From: a virus
Virus record (IMG/VR): IMGVR_UViG_3300020220_004906
Location: 1 to 64,000 of that record
Reading direction: 5' to 3' (one strand)
DNA length: 64,000 bases
A program made the position numbers and the translations under genes. Shown in pieces: positions 21,199 through 29,975 of the stretch. How positions within the stretch are numbered: the first letter of the stretch is position 1; each line of letters begins with the position of its first letter. The notes beneath the pieces are model-generated. The model did not search any database and was not told the DNA's origin. It was given only the letters and a program-made list of their open reading frames with translations.

Positions 21199-22890
21199 TC
21201 AGCTCTTGGTAAAATTCTCTAGCACGAATGTTTTGGCGTCATAGCATTCTACATAGTCGGAATTGTTGGCGTGCCTCACAGTGCCTTGTCCCCAGATCAC
21301 GTCCTGATCATGCAAGGACACAGCACGCTTGATTGTGACATCGATATATTGTCCGTTACCCACACCCAGCGTGACGAACGTGATGTACTGTCCCCGATCT
21401 CCACGAAATATCCTACCATTGGCTACCAGTCCTGCGAATTCAACTCGATCCATGTACAATTCTTTCACGTACAATCCGTCAAGAAATTTCTTGCCTGACC
21501 ACCAGCCGTATTTCCTATATTGGAACTGCGGAGTGTCCCATCGATCTGAGCAGGAGGGAGTAACTACCTCCAGTCCCGCACGCTTGCTTTCTAATTTGTA
21601 CACCCAGCGACGATAGGAGCCCTGGCAGTGCTTCATGCAGGCCTCCCAGAATTTCTTGTTGTTGTGTGCCTTTTGATAGGCCAGTGCCCAGATTAGCCTG
21701 CCTAAATTCACCGCGTGTGCTCGGCACAGTCCAAAACCCGAAAGGCTCTGCAGCATGGTTATTATTTCTGATTTCCTTGGATGGTTGCCCAGTCTCGTGG
21801 TGAATTCTAAAATTTTTTCTTCGTTTTTCTTGGCGAAGGCGCGTCTGTACATGTCGGCTTCGTATTTGTCTATGTCCAGCACTTCTGCTATTCTGTCTAT
21901 GGCGTCATCTTCATACACTATGGTGTCCTCCATGCGCTCTTGGCTCCAGTCATGGAACATGGTGGCCTTCTTTCTGCCGGACACGGCCACTGGCCTTATG
22001 AGGGCAGTGGCGAACACGCAGTCCTTCCTGCTGGTGGGTTTTATCGCTCTGAAAAGTCTCCTCATCGCGGGCGACTCCGCCTGGGTGACCCCCAGCACGT
22101 CACCTCTGCACAGCAGTTCTGCCGTGGCATCATCGCGCTCGGGATATTCTGTCAGTTTTGTGTGTGGGTCGATCTCCAGTAATTGGCTCAGCCCTCTGTT
22201 GGCCAGTATGTCTACCTTGAGGTGTTCCAGGTCCTCCACTTCGTTCTTGTCCAGCAGTATCTGATTTTCAGCTGTGAACAGGCTTTTTGGCAAGGCTCTG
22301 CCGAACATCAATATTCCGCCGCAGTGTTTGGATATGCATCTCTTCTTCCCCAGCAATTTCTTCTCTATCCTAGCGGCCTCCCTGATGTCGATGTTGAGAG
22401 ACTCATATTTGAAATTGCGAGGCAGATTGCCCTTTGCACCCAATCTCTTTGCAGCTTCTCTTCTCGCACTTTTGTCCCTGTACAGCACATAATTGGATAT
22501 CCTGGCGGATCTTCCGGGCCAGCGATCGAATATTCTCTGCATGACCTCCTCCTGTTTGTGGTGTGGGAAGTCTATGTCCACGTCCGGGAGGTCGTCCCTA
22601 TTGGGATTGAGGAAACGTGCTATGGGTATGTTCCATTCTATGGGATCCACATCAGTGATGCCCAACAGATAGCACACCAAGGATGATCCCGCGGAGCCCC
22701 TGGTCATGTGTGGTATGTCTCTAGTCAGAGACATGATGTCACATATCTGTATGAAGTAATCTACGAAGCGTAATTGCAGTATGATCTTGGTTTCCTCGGC
22801 CAGACGCTGCGTGTGTTGTTCCGAGTCCGGACACTGCCTGATGAATCTTTCGTACAGCCTGGTTATGTCGTTTAGTTCCTGATCTTTCAT
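21199..22890 (-). CDS. DnaE-type DNA polymerase III alpha-like protein lacking the PHP domain
   Basis: The protein has 563 residues. MTRGSAGSSLVCYLLGITDVDP leads to PDVDIDF at 102-108, which holds the first catalytic aspartates. LKVDILANRG supplies the third, and ALIRPVAVSG and a GFGLCRAHAVNLG stretch correspond to the later palm/fingers motifs of DnaE. A C-terminal beta-rich part (VEFAGLVANGRIF) fits the OB fold. Cellular DnaE is about 1150 residues with an N-terminal PHP domain, which is missing here. It closes the replication operon after endonuclease III. No family B polymerase (gp43) appears in the window, so this may be the replicative enzyme, or gp43 may lie outside. Confidence 0.85.
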   Translation of the reverse strand: MKDQELNDITRLYERFIRQCPDSEQHTQRLAEETKIILQLRFVDYFIQICDIMSLTRDIPHMTRGSAGSSLVCYLLGITDVDPIEWNIPIARFLNPNRDDLPDVDIDFPHHKQEEVMQRIFDRWPGRSARISNYVLYRDKSARREAAKRLGAKGNLPRNFKYESLNIDIREAARIEKKLLGKKRCISKHCGGILMFGRALPKSLFTAENQILLDKNEVEDLEHLKVDILANRGLSQLLEIDPHTKLTEYPERDDATAELLCRGDVLGVTQAESPAMRRLFRAIKPTSRKDCVFATALIRPVAVSGRKKATMFHDWSQERMEDTIVYEDDAIDRIAEVLDIDKYEADMYRRAFAKKNEEKILEFTTRLGNHPRKSEIITMLQSLSGFGLCRAHAVNLGRLIWALAYQKAHNNKKFWEACMKHCQGSYRRWVYKLESKRAGLEVVTPSCSDRWDTPQFQYRKYGWWSGKKFLDGLYVKELYMDRVEFAGLVANGRIFRGDRGQYITFVTLGVGNGQYIDVTIKRAVSLHDQDVIWGQGTVRHANNSDYVECYDAKTFVLENFTKS

Positions 22891-22927
22891 TGCCTTTTTT
22901 GCCTATTATTGCCTTGAGCAATATTAG

Positions 22928-23629
22928 TTATCTGGTCAAAGGTTGTGCGGAAATTTTTTGGTGTTCTCTCAATTTACTTTTAGGTATGTCAACATCTCTG
23001 CGATCACAAGCTGCTTTAATAATACAGGTGTCACACAGCGGACTGCGTGATTTACATACCATTTTCGCATGAGTGATCAACCACATGTGGGCCCCATATT
23101 TGTATGATTGAGGAGTGGTAGCATTCACAGTGATAGATGCTTTGCTTTCATCCAAAGAATCCACCCAGCCCAATCTCCACAGCATTCTGAATACATGGGT
23201 GTCCACTGCTATGTGTGGCTGTCCCCAAACAAATCGCATCACGATATCTGAGCTCTTGCGCCCCACGCCGGGCAGTGTCATCAATTCCTCTTGTGTCTGT
23301 GGGACCTTGCCATTAAATTTTTCTATCAGCATCTTGCTCGTGGCCAATATGTTTTTTGATTTTGCGTTGAACAGCCCGGCCGGGCGTATGGCTTCTATAA
23401 TTTCTTGCTGGGTGAGTTTGAGCATGTCTTCGGGGGTGCTGGCGAGGGAGAACAGTTGCCTGCAGGCGACCGCCGTCCTAGCGTCCTGTGACTGGGCGCT
23501 GAGCATCACACCTATGAGGCTGGTGTATGCCCTGGAATAGATTTTAGCTTTGGGCTTACGATTGGAGTGCGTGGGATAGAGCTGACTTAGTTTTTCATAG
23601 ATATAAGATATGTCGTTACTGTTCTTCAT
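22928..23629 (-). CDS. nth: Endonuclease III-like DNA glycosylase/AP lyase
   Basis: The 233-residue protein has the helix-hairpin-helix LPGVGRKSSDIV with the catalytic Lys, the catalytic Asp in AVDTHVFR, and a C-terminal 4Fe-4S cluster with spacing C-x6-C-x2-C-x5-C (CKSRSPLCDTCIIKAAC). It would excise oxidised pyrimidines and cut the strand. Its ATG overlaps the QueC-like stop by four bases. It lies in the replication operon and is probably used for repair of phage DNA. Confidence 0.93.
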   Translation of the reverse strand: MKNSNDISYIYEKLSQLYPTHSNRKPKAKIYSRAYTSLIGVMLSAQSQDARTAVACRQLFSLASTPEDMLKLTQQEIIEAIRPAGLFNAKSKNILATSKMLIEKFNGKVPQTQEELMTLPGVGRKSSDIVMRFVWGQPHIAVDTHVFRMLWRLGWVDSLDESKASITVNATTPQSYKYGAHMWLITHAKMVCKSRSPLCDTCIIKAACDRRDVDIPKSKLREHQKISAQPLTR

Positions 23630-24282
23630 CGGAATGCAGTTCGTTCAGCGATTGTAGGGTCATTCTTACCAATAAACTTAAAACCGTCTAGACGATCCAA
23701 ACAATTTGAACATACGCCACACGGATTCATGCTTGGTTGGTGACATGACCTAGTCAACATTATATATTCTTGATATCCTAAATCATAATAGGCCTTGATT
23801 GTGTCCTCTTTATGTAGATTTAAAAAAGGAGCAAAAATTTTTTGATTATTTTGTAGATATAAATTTAATCCGTTGATCCATTCCTGGGAGGAGCAATATC
23901 CATATCTGACAATATTTGCACCAACAAATATTTTATCTAAATTTGGGACACTATTCCAGACCCGCAGTAAAAATTCTTCTTTGACCCCATTTCGTGTCAA
24001 TGTTTTATCATTGGTTATATCTATTTCAATTTCTTGATAGTTTGTAAGATTTAATTTTTTTGTTATTGCATTGACATATCTATGGTATATAGGCACCGGA
24101 GAGTTATCTGTTGTTACATTTTTTTGAGAAAATACATACACATTATTTTTACCATATCTTTCAATGCAAATCAATAATATTAATGAAGATTCTAAACCAG
24201 CAGAAAAAGATACTGCTATTTTTTTATAGATATTAGGAAAATATGTGTCTAAATTTAAAGAAATATCTTTAGTTGTTTCCAT
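23626..24282 (-). CDS. QueC-like PP-loop protein with altered PP-loop
   Basis: The protein has 218 residues. The C-terminal zinc site SCHQPSMNPCGVCSNC (with LDRLDGF after it) is the hallmark of 7-cyano-7-deazaguanine synthase (QueC), which makes preQ0. The ATP-binding PP-loop, normally SGGxDS, reads SAGLESS at 27-33, with Asp replaced by Glu. Either catalysis tolerates this or the protein has a new role. PreQ0 made by phage enzymes can be placed in DNA as an anti-restriction base. No QueD, FolE or DpdA homologue is visible here. It is AT-rich and sits between gp41 and endonuclease III. Confidence 0.7.
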   Translation of the reverse strand: METTKDISLNLDTYFPNIYKKIAVSFSAGLESSLILLICIERYGKNNVYVFSQKNVTTDNSPVPIYHRYVNAITKKLNLTNYQEIEIDITNDKTLTRNGVKEEFLLRVWNSVPNLDKIFVGANIVRYGYCSSQEWINGLNLYLQNNQKIFAPFLNLHKEDTIKAYYDLGYQEYIMLTRSCHQPSMNPCGVCSNCLDRLDGFKFIGKNDPTIAERTAFR

Positions 24283-24285
24283 TAA

Positions 24286-25722
24286 TTACTGCTCTTCGTC
24301 TGAATGAAGATCATTTAACAATTGTCTCAACTTGCTGCCTTCCACTGTGGCTCTGATTTTACCCACTTCATCCCCCTTGGTTGGATCTGGTTCTATCCTC
24401 GCATCTGTGGCAGTGCCGTCTGGCGAAATTTTGCTTCTCTGTTTTAGATTGTCATATATGGTCGATGTTTGTTTTTTAAACTGTTGATACTCTGGATCAT
24501 CTGCAAGATCTCTTATTCGCAATGTGTCCACATCAAATTCTAGATCCACTTTCTGCCCTACGCCGCTGCTGCTCCTAGTCTTCATGAACTGCAGCTGATA
24601 TCTACCACGCTCCTTCATCGCTCGACTAGTGAATATACCAAAAACGTTGTCTGCTGTCTGTACCTTGCTCAATCCGCCCGCTATGTGGCTGTGGTCAAAT
24701 TCAATTTCCTCCACAGATGCCCTATTCAGCTGTGACGCTGTGGCCATCAGCATTTTGGATTCCACGGCCAAATTCCTTAGCTCCTCTGACACGTACTTGT
24801 CTTTGATGAACAGGTCTGCCGGTGATACTCGTTTGCTCTTGGGCATCATGAGATCGAGATAATCAATCAATATACAATCTATTTTTCTTTTAGATTTGAT
24901 CTCTAATTCTTTTATATATGTTTTTATATCTAATACTGTGCTGGCCGATGGCAAATATTTGATTTGCAGATTGCCTGATTTCTTAGCGAGCAGTTTGATC
25001 TTCATTTCAACGTTTTCGATCTCGGGAAATATTTTCCTTGTGGGTATATTAGTGATCATAGCATCCAATCTCATCGCCACCAACATCTCGCTCAATTCAA
25101 AAGTGATATAACAACAGTTCAAGCCAGAGCTGGCCCAGTTCACCGCTAGATTTTGTAAGAACAAAGATTTACCTGCACCTGATCCGCCTGCAAATATGTT
25201 CAGCTCACCGCGATTGAATCCACCAAACAATTTCTTGTCGATGCTGGGCCAACCTGTGCTGACCTGTCCATTAGAGTTTTTTAATCGCTCTAATCTACCT
25301 CGAGGATCCTCGAAGTAATCCGTACCCATGTCTCTGGTCAATCCAATATTGACCGCTGCCTTGATCTTGTCTTCCACAGGAGCATAATCACCATGCTCTA
25401 ACAAATCTGCAGATTCCAGTATGGCACGTGAGAGTGCTTTGTGTCGGGAAAACGTTTCGAACTCATCTAATAACCAAGAGAAATGAGATGGGTCTAAATC
25501 TTTTGCTGATTTTAATTTGATGTCAAACTTGGCATTCACTTGCTCAACTTCCGGCAATACCTTATACTGCTCGGCATAGTCTTTGATAAATTTTGCGATG
25601 GGTATCAATTTTCTATCAAAATTATTGCTGTCAAAAATATTCTGTGATCTAGCGTATGATTCCGCATCAGCCAATAACATTTCTAGATATAATTTTTGTA
25701 CGTCGAAGGTATAGTCAGCCAT
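24286..25722 (-). CDS. 41: Replicative DNA helicase, DnaB/T4 gp41 type
   Basis: This 478-residue protein has the hexameric helicase layout. An N-terminal helical domain of about 150 residues is followed by the RecA-like motor with Walker A GGSGAGKS near 180, Walker B CILIDYLDLM, the Gln/Asn sensor ATASQLNRAS, and an arginine finger region (FMKTRSSSGVG). It unwinds the lagging-strand template and recruits gp61 primase, whose gene lies two genes upstream. The acidic C-terminus (LHSDEEQ) is typical of proteins that contact partners. GAGGAAATAAAAGG precedes the ATG. Confidence 0.93.
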   Translation of the reverse strand: MADYTFDVQKLYLEMLLADAESYARSQNIFDSNNFDRKLIPIAKFIKDYAEQYKVLPEVEQVNAKFDIKLKSAKDLDPSHFSWLLDEFETFSRHKALSRAILESADLLEHGDYAPVEDKIKAAVNIGLTRDMGTDYFEDPRGRLERLKNSNGQVSTGWPSIDKKLFGGFNRGELNIFAGGSGAGKSLFLQNLAVNWASSGLNCCYITFELSEMLVAMRLDAMITNIPTRKIFPEIENVEMKIKLLAKKSGNLQIKYLPSASTVLDIKTYIKELEIKSKRKIDCILIDYLDLMMPKSKRVSPADLFIKDKYVSEELRNLAVESKMLMATASQLNRASVEEIEFDHSHIAGGLSKVQTADNVFGIFTSRAMKERGRYQLQFMKTRSSSGVGQKVDLEFDVDTLRIRDLADDPEYQQFKKQTSTIYDNLKQRSKISPDGTATDARIEPDPTKGDEVGKIRATVEGSKLRQLLNDLHSDEEQ

Positions 25723-25746
25723 AAATCCTTTTATTTCCTCATATGA

Positions 25747-26934
25747 TTATAACACATTTTCTATTTGAAGCCACTCTAAAAATGTTTTTGGAAATATTTT
25801 TAAATCGAGGTTCTTACGTCTTTTTGTGAATTCACATAGGAATTCTCTGATGTTCTTCCTTTCCAACTCGCTGGGCTCTTGTTTTATTGATTTTAATATA
25901 GGTTCATAAACACTTTTTGGTAATGTTGATAGATCCTGTGCAATCAAATCCTTGCTCTTTTTATCAATGATGTGCGGACTCATCATTCTTGGTTGATAGG
26001 AGAACGTCACAATTATTTTATGTGATTTGTATTGGTCGTAAAATTTTTTGAATCCAAACAGGGTGAGATTGGATAATGTTGAATGAAATTCAAAATTAAT
26101 CTTTTCTTTTTTAAATATATCAATCTTGTGAGAAAACTCTATCCATTTGACACCGTATCTATTAAATTCTAATAGTTGGTCTATGTTTTCAGAACTTATT
26201 TTTACAACAAGATTTTTTATTTTTTTTATTTTTCCTATCATGTTCAAAAATCTAGAATTACTTAGACCTAGACCTGTGTACATTTCTATCTGTGTCATAG
26301 CGGGTAGATTTAATTGTTCTAAAGTATCTATGAGAGCATTATCTAACAATGGTTCTCCACCAGTTATAACTAATTTTTTCAACTTTGCTGCAGATAGTTC
26401 TATCTCTTTCAATAAGATTTTGTAGTGCTCTGTATTTTTTAATTTTGATTGACTGATTCTCAACATGAACTTGTCTTTGATGTTGCCTTGATATCTATCA
26501 TCCTGAGAATCCGTTATATCATAATTGCCATTGGTTAGGACGTCTCTCCTCCAGGCATTGCTGTATTCTTTGCAACAGTATGAACAGGTTAGATTGCAAT
26601 CCGCTCCTATGGTCAAATCGATTATCTCTGGCCGTGTGACAGCTTCTTGGTGTGTTTTTTCCACGCCGCCCTGATACAACCTTGGGCTTTGTGCGCCGTT
26701 GTCTTCTGCTTTCCAGCAATTCTGTTCGCAACTGGCATTGCGTTCGTTTCTTAACATTTGCTCTCGTTCGAATACATTCACTTTGCTGTTAAAAAGATTA
26801 CCGGGGTTTTCTTTCAGCCAATCGAAATCTATTGAATGCGGAGCTGCCGCATGACAATTATATGTTGTTTTAGATCCTAAATCAATTTTTAGGAATTTAA
26901 ATTTCATTGAACAATAATAGTTTCTACTGTCCAT
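25747..26934 (-). CDS. Radical SAM protein embedded between primase and helicase genes
   Basis: The protein has 395 residues. The radical SAM motif CNLTCSYC is at Cys113, 117 and 120, preceded by extra cysteines at 27, 69 and 73 (YNCHAA, ASCEQNCW), the twitch-like N-terminal layout shared with the 13193 gene. A GGEPLLD loop follows. The start overlaps the primase end by 11 bases, so it is translated with the replisome. It is too long and too cysteine-rich at the N-terminus for QueE. The substrate is unknown. Confidence 0.8.
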   Translation of the reverse strand: MDSRNYYCSMKFKFLKIDLGSKTTYNCHAAAPHSIDFDWLKENPGNLFNSKVNVFEREQMLRNERNASCEQNCWKAEDNGAQSPRLYQGGVEKTHQEAVTRPEIIDLTIGADCNLTCSYCCKEYSNAWRRDVLTNGNYDITDSQDDRYQGNIKDKFMLRISQSKLKNTEHYKILLKEIELSAAKLKKLVITGGEPLLDNALIDTLEQLNLPAMTQIEMYTGLGLSNSRFLNMIGKIKKIKNLVVKISSENIDQLLEFNRYGVKWIEFSHKIDIFKKEKINFEFHSTLSNLTLFGFKKFYDQYKSHKIIVTFSYQPRMMSPHIIDKKSKDLIAQDLSTLPKSVYEPILKSIKQEPSELERKNIREFLCEFTKRRKNLDLKIFPKTFLEWLQIENVL

Positions 26935-27943
26935 ATCCTTTTTTCCTCAAATCTATTTTTAACGCTGAAGATTCTGTAGATTTCAATATTGATTGTAGGG
27001 TAAACAATCTACCATATTTAGATACGGCGTCAGCAACGTCGATGACGCTGTGAGGCCATTGCGGAAATGCCACGCTCCAACCAAAATCCTTGGCCTGTTC
27101 TATAAGTTTTTGTCCTGCTTGATCTCTATCTGGCACAACAATAATCTGCCTATTTAGGCCTTGTATCAACTCCCTTTGTGTATCACCAATTTCGGAACCC
27201 AATATAGCAACCCCGCTCAATGATATGGCATCAAACGGTCCCTCCATGACCAACACAAATTTTCTCTGCCAGTCTTGGGCATCCATATTGAACACATATC
27301 CTGGTTGTGTCTCTGTCCAATATTTCATTTCTTTGTTACCAGTGTCAAACAATCTACCAGTATGTCCAATTATTTCACCATGCCAATAGAAAGGCACAAT
27401 CACCCTGCGATGGAAATCAGCAGTCTGATCTGGAGAATAATAAAAATCATACCAATCGGGCTCAATGCCTCGTCTCTTCAAATAATTTAGTAATTGATCT
27501 ATTTTTTCGTACTGAGCAGTTGTGAGATCCTGTGCAAGATATTTTTCTAACCAAATTTCTAACTTGTGGGAATTTTTAGGCAGTGATTTTTTTTGAAAAG
27601 TTATAAATTTTTTCTTTTCATACTTTATATCAGCTTCTTCATGACGCATAGCCTCTATGGCTAATTTTTTAATGGTATCTTCAGCGATACCTAGCCATCC
27701 CATAAGGGTTTTCATCTTGATGGACAGCTTACGACCAATGACATAAGATGCTGTATATCCACAATTGAAACAGTGATAACTGAGAGTACCGTCTGCAGAT
27801 GTCATTACTCCACCACGTTTTCTCTTATCGGTGGACTCCCCATTGTATACACAACAAGGTGCGTTAAAACTTAACCAACCCGATGGTGTTTTTTTCCTTC
27901 CGGCCGGCAAGGATGTCAGAATAGTAGATTGGATCAGGTTCAT
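26924..27943 (-). CDS. 61: DNA primase, T4 gp61 type
   Basis: The protein has 339 residues. An N-terminal zinc-binding region (APCCVYNG and YHCFNCGYT, about 29-64) is followed by a helical linker and a TOPRIM domain with the Glu in VMEGPFDAISL and the Asp pair in IIVVPDRDQAGQ. It makes RNA primers on the lagging strand with the gp41 helicase. It starts 10 bases after a virion-type gene, an unusual neighbour. The C-terminus is short compared with bacterial DnaG, as expected for phage primases. Confidence 0.9.
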   Translation of the reverse strand: MNLIQSTILTSLPAGRKKTPSGWLSFNAPCCVYNGESTDKRKRGGVMTSADGTLSYHCFNCGYTASYVIGRKLSIKMKTLMGWLGIAEDTIKKLAIEAMRHEEADIKYEKKKFITFQKKSLPKNSHKLEIWLEKYLAQDLTTAQYEKIDQLLNYLKRRGIEPDWYDFYYSPDQTADFHRRVIVPFYWHGEIIGHTGRLFDTGNKEMKYWTETQPGYVFNMDAQDWQRKFVLVMEGPFDAISLSGVAILGSEIGDTQRELIQGLNRQIIVVPDRDQAGQKLIEQAKDFGWSVAFPQWPHSVIDVADAVSKYGRLFTLQSILKSTESSALKIDLRKKGYGQ

Positions 27944-27952
27944 CCTACTATT

Positions 27953-28753
27953 TTAATGCCTATAAAGTATTTTGTCAATTCGTCCGGTATTACCTGTGTG
28001 ATTAGCCCAACTAAATCTAACATTTTGGTAAACACCTGTAAAATTGTAATAGGTCACACTGGACGAATTATCAAAGTTGATTGTGTTGGAATGGTCTGCT
28101 GCAGTGATATCAAAATAATCATTGTGATCAGGTATCGCCGCCATGGTTCCTTGAATTCTTAAAGAACCAGAGAATGATTTTGTGTATACCGCAATGGTGT
28201 GCAGTGCCGTGTTATTATTGATTCCGGGATTGGCGTCTATCGCTGAACTTGTTCTGCTGAGTGGTCCGCCTGTGTCAGTGAAACTTGCAATTTCTGCACT
28301 GTTTATCATGTCAGGATAAGCACCGTCCAATACTTCAACAGTGCCAGCAGCATTGTAAGAACTGTCAGCAAAGGTCACTGTCCGAGAATTATCTGCGGCT
28401 ACTTCTCTGATAGCATAATTATAAAACTTGGCATCCAGCCCCAAAAGATCGCCCTCGGTGACATTTATGCTGGCAGTTCCTTTAGATGAGAGCGTGGAGC
28501 CATCATCTAAAATATTTAAGTTTCTGGTTAAAACAGACCTTTTAGTCTCAGAATCTATCAGTACAAACTCATAAGTTTTAGCTGTGACATCTTGTGCCTT
28601 TTGATCTTCGTTCTTGAATATAAAAGTAAGCGGATTTGACACTCCTTTATACAGTTTTATGCGTCTATTGTACACAGTAGAATTCCTTCCATGATAACCA
28701 GATGTGCATACAATTACCACATTGTTTAGTAAATACCTTGCTACAGTTTGCAT
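27953..28753 (-). CDS. Virion structural protein, probably tail- or fibre-associated
   Basis: The 266 residues appear beta-rich. The N-terminal part (STVYNRRIKLYKGVSNPLTF) matches the attachment-domain pattern of BppU-like baseplate proteins and of T4-like marine phage structural proteins. The C-terminal 130 residues (TALHTIAVYTKSFSGSLRIQGT, quoted in part) form a sandwich-like repeat pattern. It has its own late-type promoter, AATAAATACAG, although it lies inside the replication block. No enzyme motif is seen. Confidence 0.6.
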   Translation of the reverse strand: MQTVARYLLNNVVIVCTSGYHGRNSTVYNRRIKLYKGVSNPLTFIFKNEDQKAQDVTAKTYEFVLIDSETKRSVLTRNLNILDDGSTLSSKGTASINVTEGDLLGLDAKFYNYAIREVAADNSRTVTFADSSYNAAGTVEVLDGAYPDMINSAEIASFTDTGGPLSRTSSAIDANPGINNNTALHTIAVYTKSFSGSLRIQGTMAAIPDHNDYFDITAADHSNTINFDNSSSVTYYNFTGVYQNVRFSWANHTGNTGRIDKILYRH

Positions 28754-28769
28754 AATACATTGCTCACTG

Positions 28770-28777
28770 TATTTATT
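28770..28777 (-). promoter_or_regulatory. Late-type promoter AATAAATA
   Basis: AATAAATACAG on the minus strand lies 16 bases before the ATG at 28753. It shares the trailing CAG with the promoters at 52950 and 56582. Confidence 0.6.
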
Positions 28778-28786
28778 GAATATAAC

Positions 28787-29161
28787 ATGAATGAAATTTT
28801 TGAAACATTAAAAAATAAATTCCCGTTTTTATCCCTTATACGCAAAGGAGATTTAGAATTTGTTGGAATCATACAAAATCAAGATAATCAAGTCACAAGC
28901 TTCTATGACTATGGGCGTATAATGTTGCCAGCAGATAAAATGAAATTCTTAAAACTGGGTGAAATGTGGTGGTGGGAATCCAATAGAAAAATTCCTATCA
29001 ACATATTTTTGAAGAAAGATTTTTTGTATTTCAAACCAACGTTGGTAACTTTATCCAGCAAAGACATTAAAATAATGCATGGACCTGTGGTGAGATTAGA
29101 GGATATTTCCAAGAAAAGAGTCAAACGCCGAACTATACAGCTGATGCGCAGGCCGATTTAA
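28787..29161 (+). CDS. Conserved hypothetical phage protein
   Basis: The protein has 124 residues from the ATG at 28787; an upstream TTG extension is unlikely. The segment GEMWWWESNRKIPINIFLK stands out, with three tryptophans. The C-terminus is very basic (KKRVKRRTIQLMRRP), suggesting nucleic-acid or virion contact. It is the only plus-strand gene in this part of the block. I recall similar proteins as uncharacterised in marine T4-like phages, but cannot name a family. Confidence 0.6.
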   Translation: MNEIFETLKNKFPFLSLIRKGDLEFVGIIQNQDNQVTSFYDYGRIMLPADKMKFLKLGEMWWWESNRKIPINIFLKKDFLYFKPTLVTLSSKDIKIMHGPVVRLEDISKKRVKRRTIQLMRRPI

Positions 29162-29185
29162 TCTTTAATTTAATTTTTTTTAAAT

Positions 29186-29407
29186 TTAATCTAAATCTTC
29201 ATAATAAAATAGGAAAGCCACTATGGCTCCCATGGCTCCCAAAACAAAGAAGAATGGCCCACAGGCCGCCGCCGCCAATTTAAGCGTTCCAAGCTGGTGC
29301 CATTTGAGATTGAATATAACTAGAGGTCCCACGCTCAATGATAAGAATAGGTAAATGAATATTGCCCATTCTGGCAGTGTCTTTAAAAATTTTTGTATAC
29401 TTTTCAT
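29186..29407 (-). CDS. Small two-helix membrane protein
   Basis: The 73 residues contain two hydrophobic helices (about 13-33 and 42-68) joined by a short basic turn, with an acidic C-terminus YYEDLD. The size and topology are compatible with a class II holin, but nothing next to it looks like an endolysin. It ends the operon that runs from the UvsW region. Confidence 0.55.
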   Translation of the reverse strand: MKSIQKFLKTLPEWAIFIYLFLSLSVGPLVIFNLKWHQLGTLKLAAAACGPFFFVLGAMGAIVAFLFYYEDLD

Positions 29408-29411
29408 TCAT

Positions 29412-29975
29412 CTATTTATTTTTCCTTATCAAATTCATCTGAACTACAATGGCCTGAGCATAGGCAACAGCATGAGACTTTTTAAAATAGTAGCTTTCGT
29501 CTGAAGGTTTCACCCACACTTCTTTTAATATTTCCGTCCAGTATTTGTGCATGAGATGCCGCTTGGCAGGTCTGATTATTGCCAACACCGCCGCCAGCTG
29601 TTCAATATTTTTTGGTTCCAATTTATATACTATATCGAAATGGCCATTGATATGGAACAATTGATCCACAATTGTTTTATCTTTTAACATGTCCCAGTCT
29701 GGTTCTTCCAGCATCAACTCAACTAATTCCTGTTCTGTTTTCACGCCTTCATAGAGATTAACGTTTAGCAGATCTATTTTAAAATAACCACGATCTTCTG
29801 CTCTTTTAAAATCAAAACTGCACGAGCCCAACATTGGGTCCACAGGCACTTCATGAAAGTACACGCCTGTCTTGTGTTTTTCTATCTCCTCGTCTTTGAT
29901 TATGGATGCTGGCACATGTTTAAACAATTTGAGTGCGTGTTCTCTATTGGCAAAATCTATGTCTACGTCTGGCAT
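29412..29975 (-). CDS. Minimal DnaE-like polymerase palm protein
   Basis: Only 187 residues. It opens MPDVDIDFANREHA, the DnaE catalytic-loop motif, and has the third acidic motif in FKIDLLNVN near 70. It also keeps a RPAKRHLMHKYW stretch like the RPG motif and FKKSHAVAYA like the FNKSHAAAYA motif of bacterial PolC/DnaE. All parts usually spread across about 500 residues are compressed. Its ATG overlaps the upstream stop (TGATG). It may pair with the 563-residue DnaE at 21199, or be a repair polymerase or a non-catalytic relic. Confidence 0.75.
   Translation of the reverse strand: MPDVDIDFANREHALKLFKHVPASIIKDEEIEKHKTGVYFHEVPVDPMLGSCSFDFKRAEDRGYFKIDLLNVNLYEGVKTEQELVELMLEEPDWDMLKDKTIVDQLFHINGHFDIVYKLEPKNIEQLAAVLAIIRPAKRHLMHKYWTEILKEVWVKPSDESYYFKKSHAVAYAQAIVVQMNLIRKNK

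Noticed and set aside
21755-22686. Long plus-strand frames opposite the DnaE-type gene
   Set aside because: They are antisense shadows with no motif and no ribosome-binding site, while the minus frame has the complete polymerase motifs.
25747-26934. Radical SAM gene as queE
   Set aside because: It is about 395 residues with an N-terminal cysteine region, whereas QueE is close to 210-220 residues without one.
29186-29407. Firm holin call
   Set aside because: Topology alone fits, but no endolysin or spanin is adjacent and the gene sits in the replication operon.
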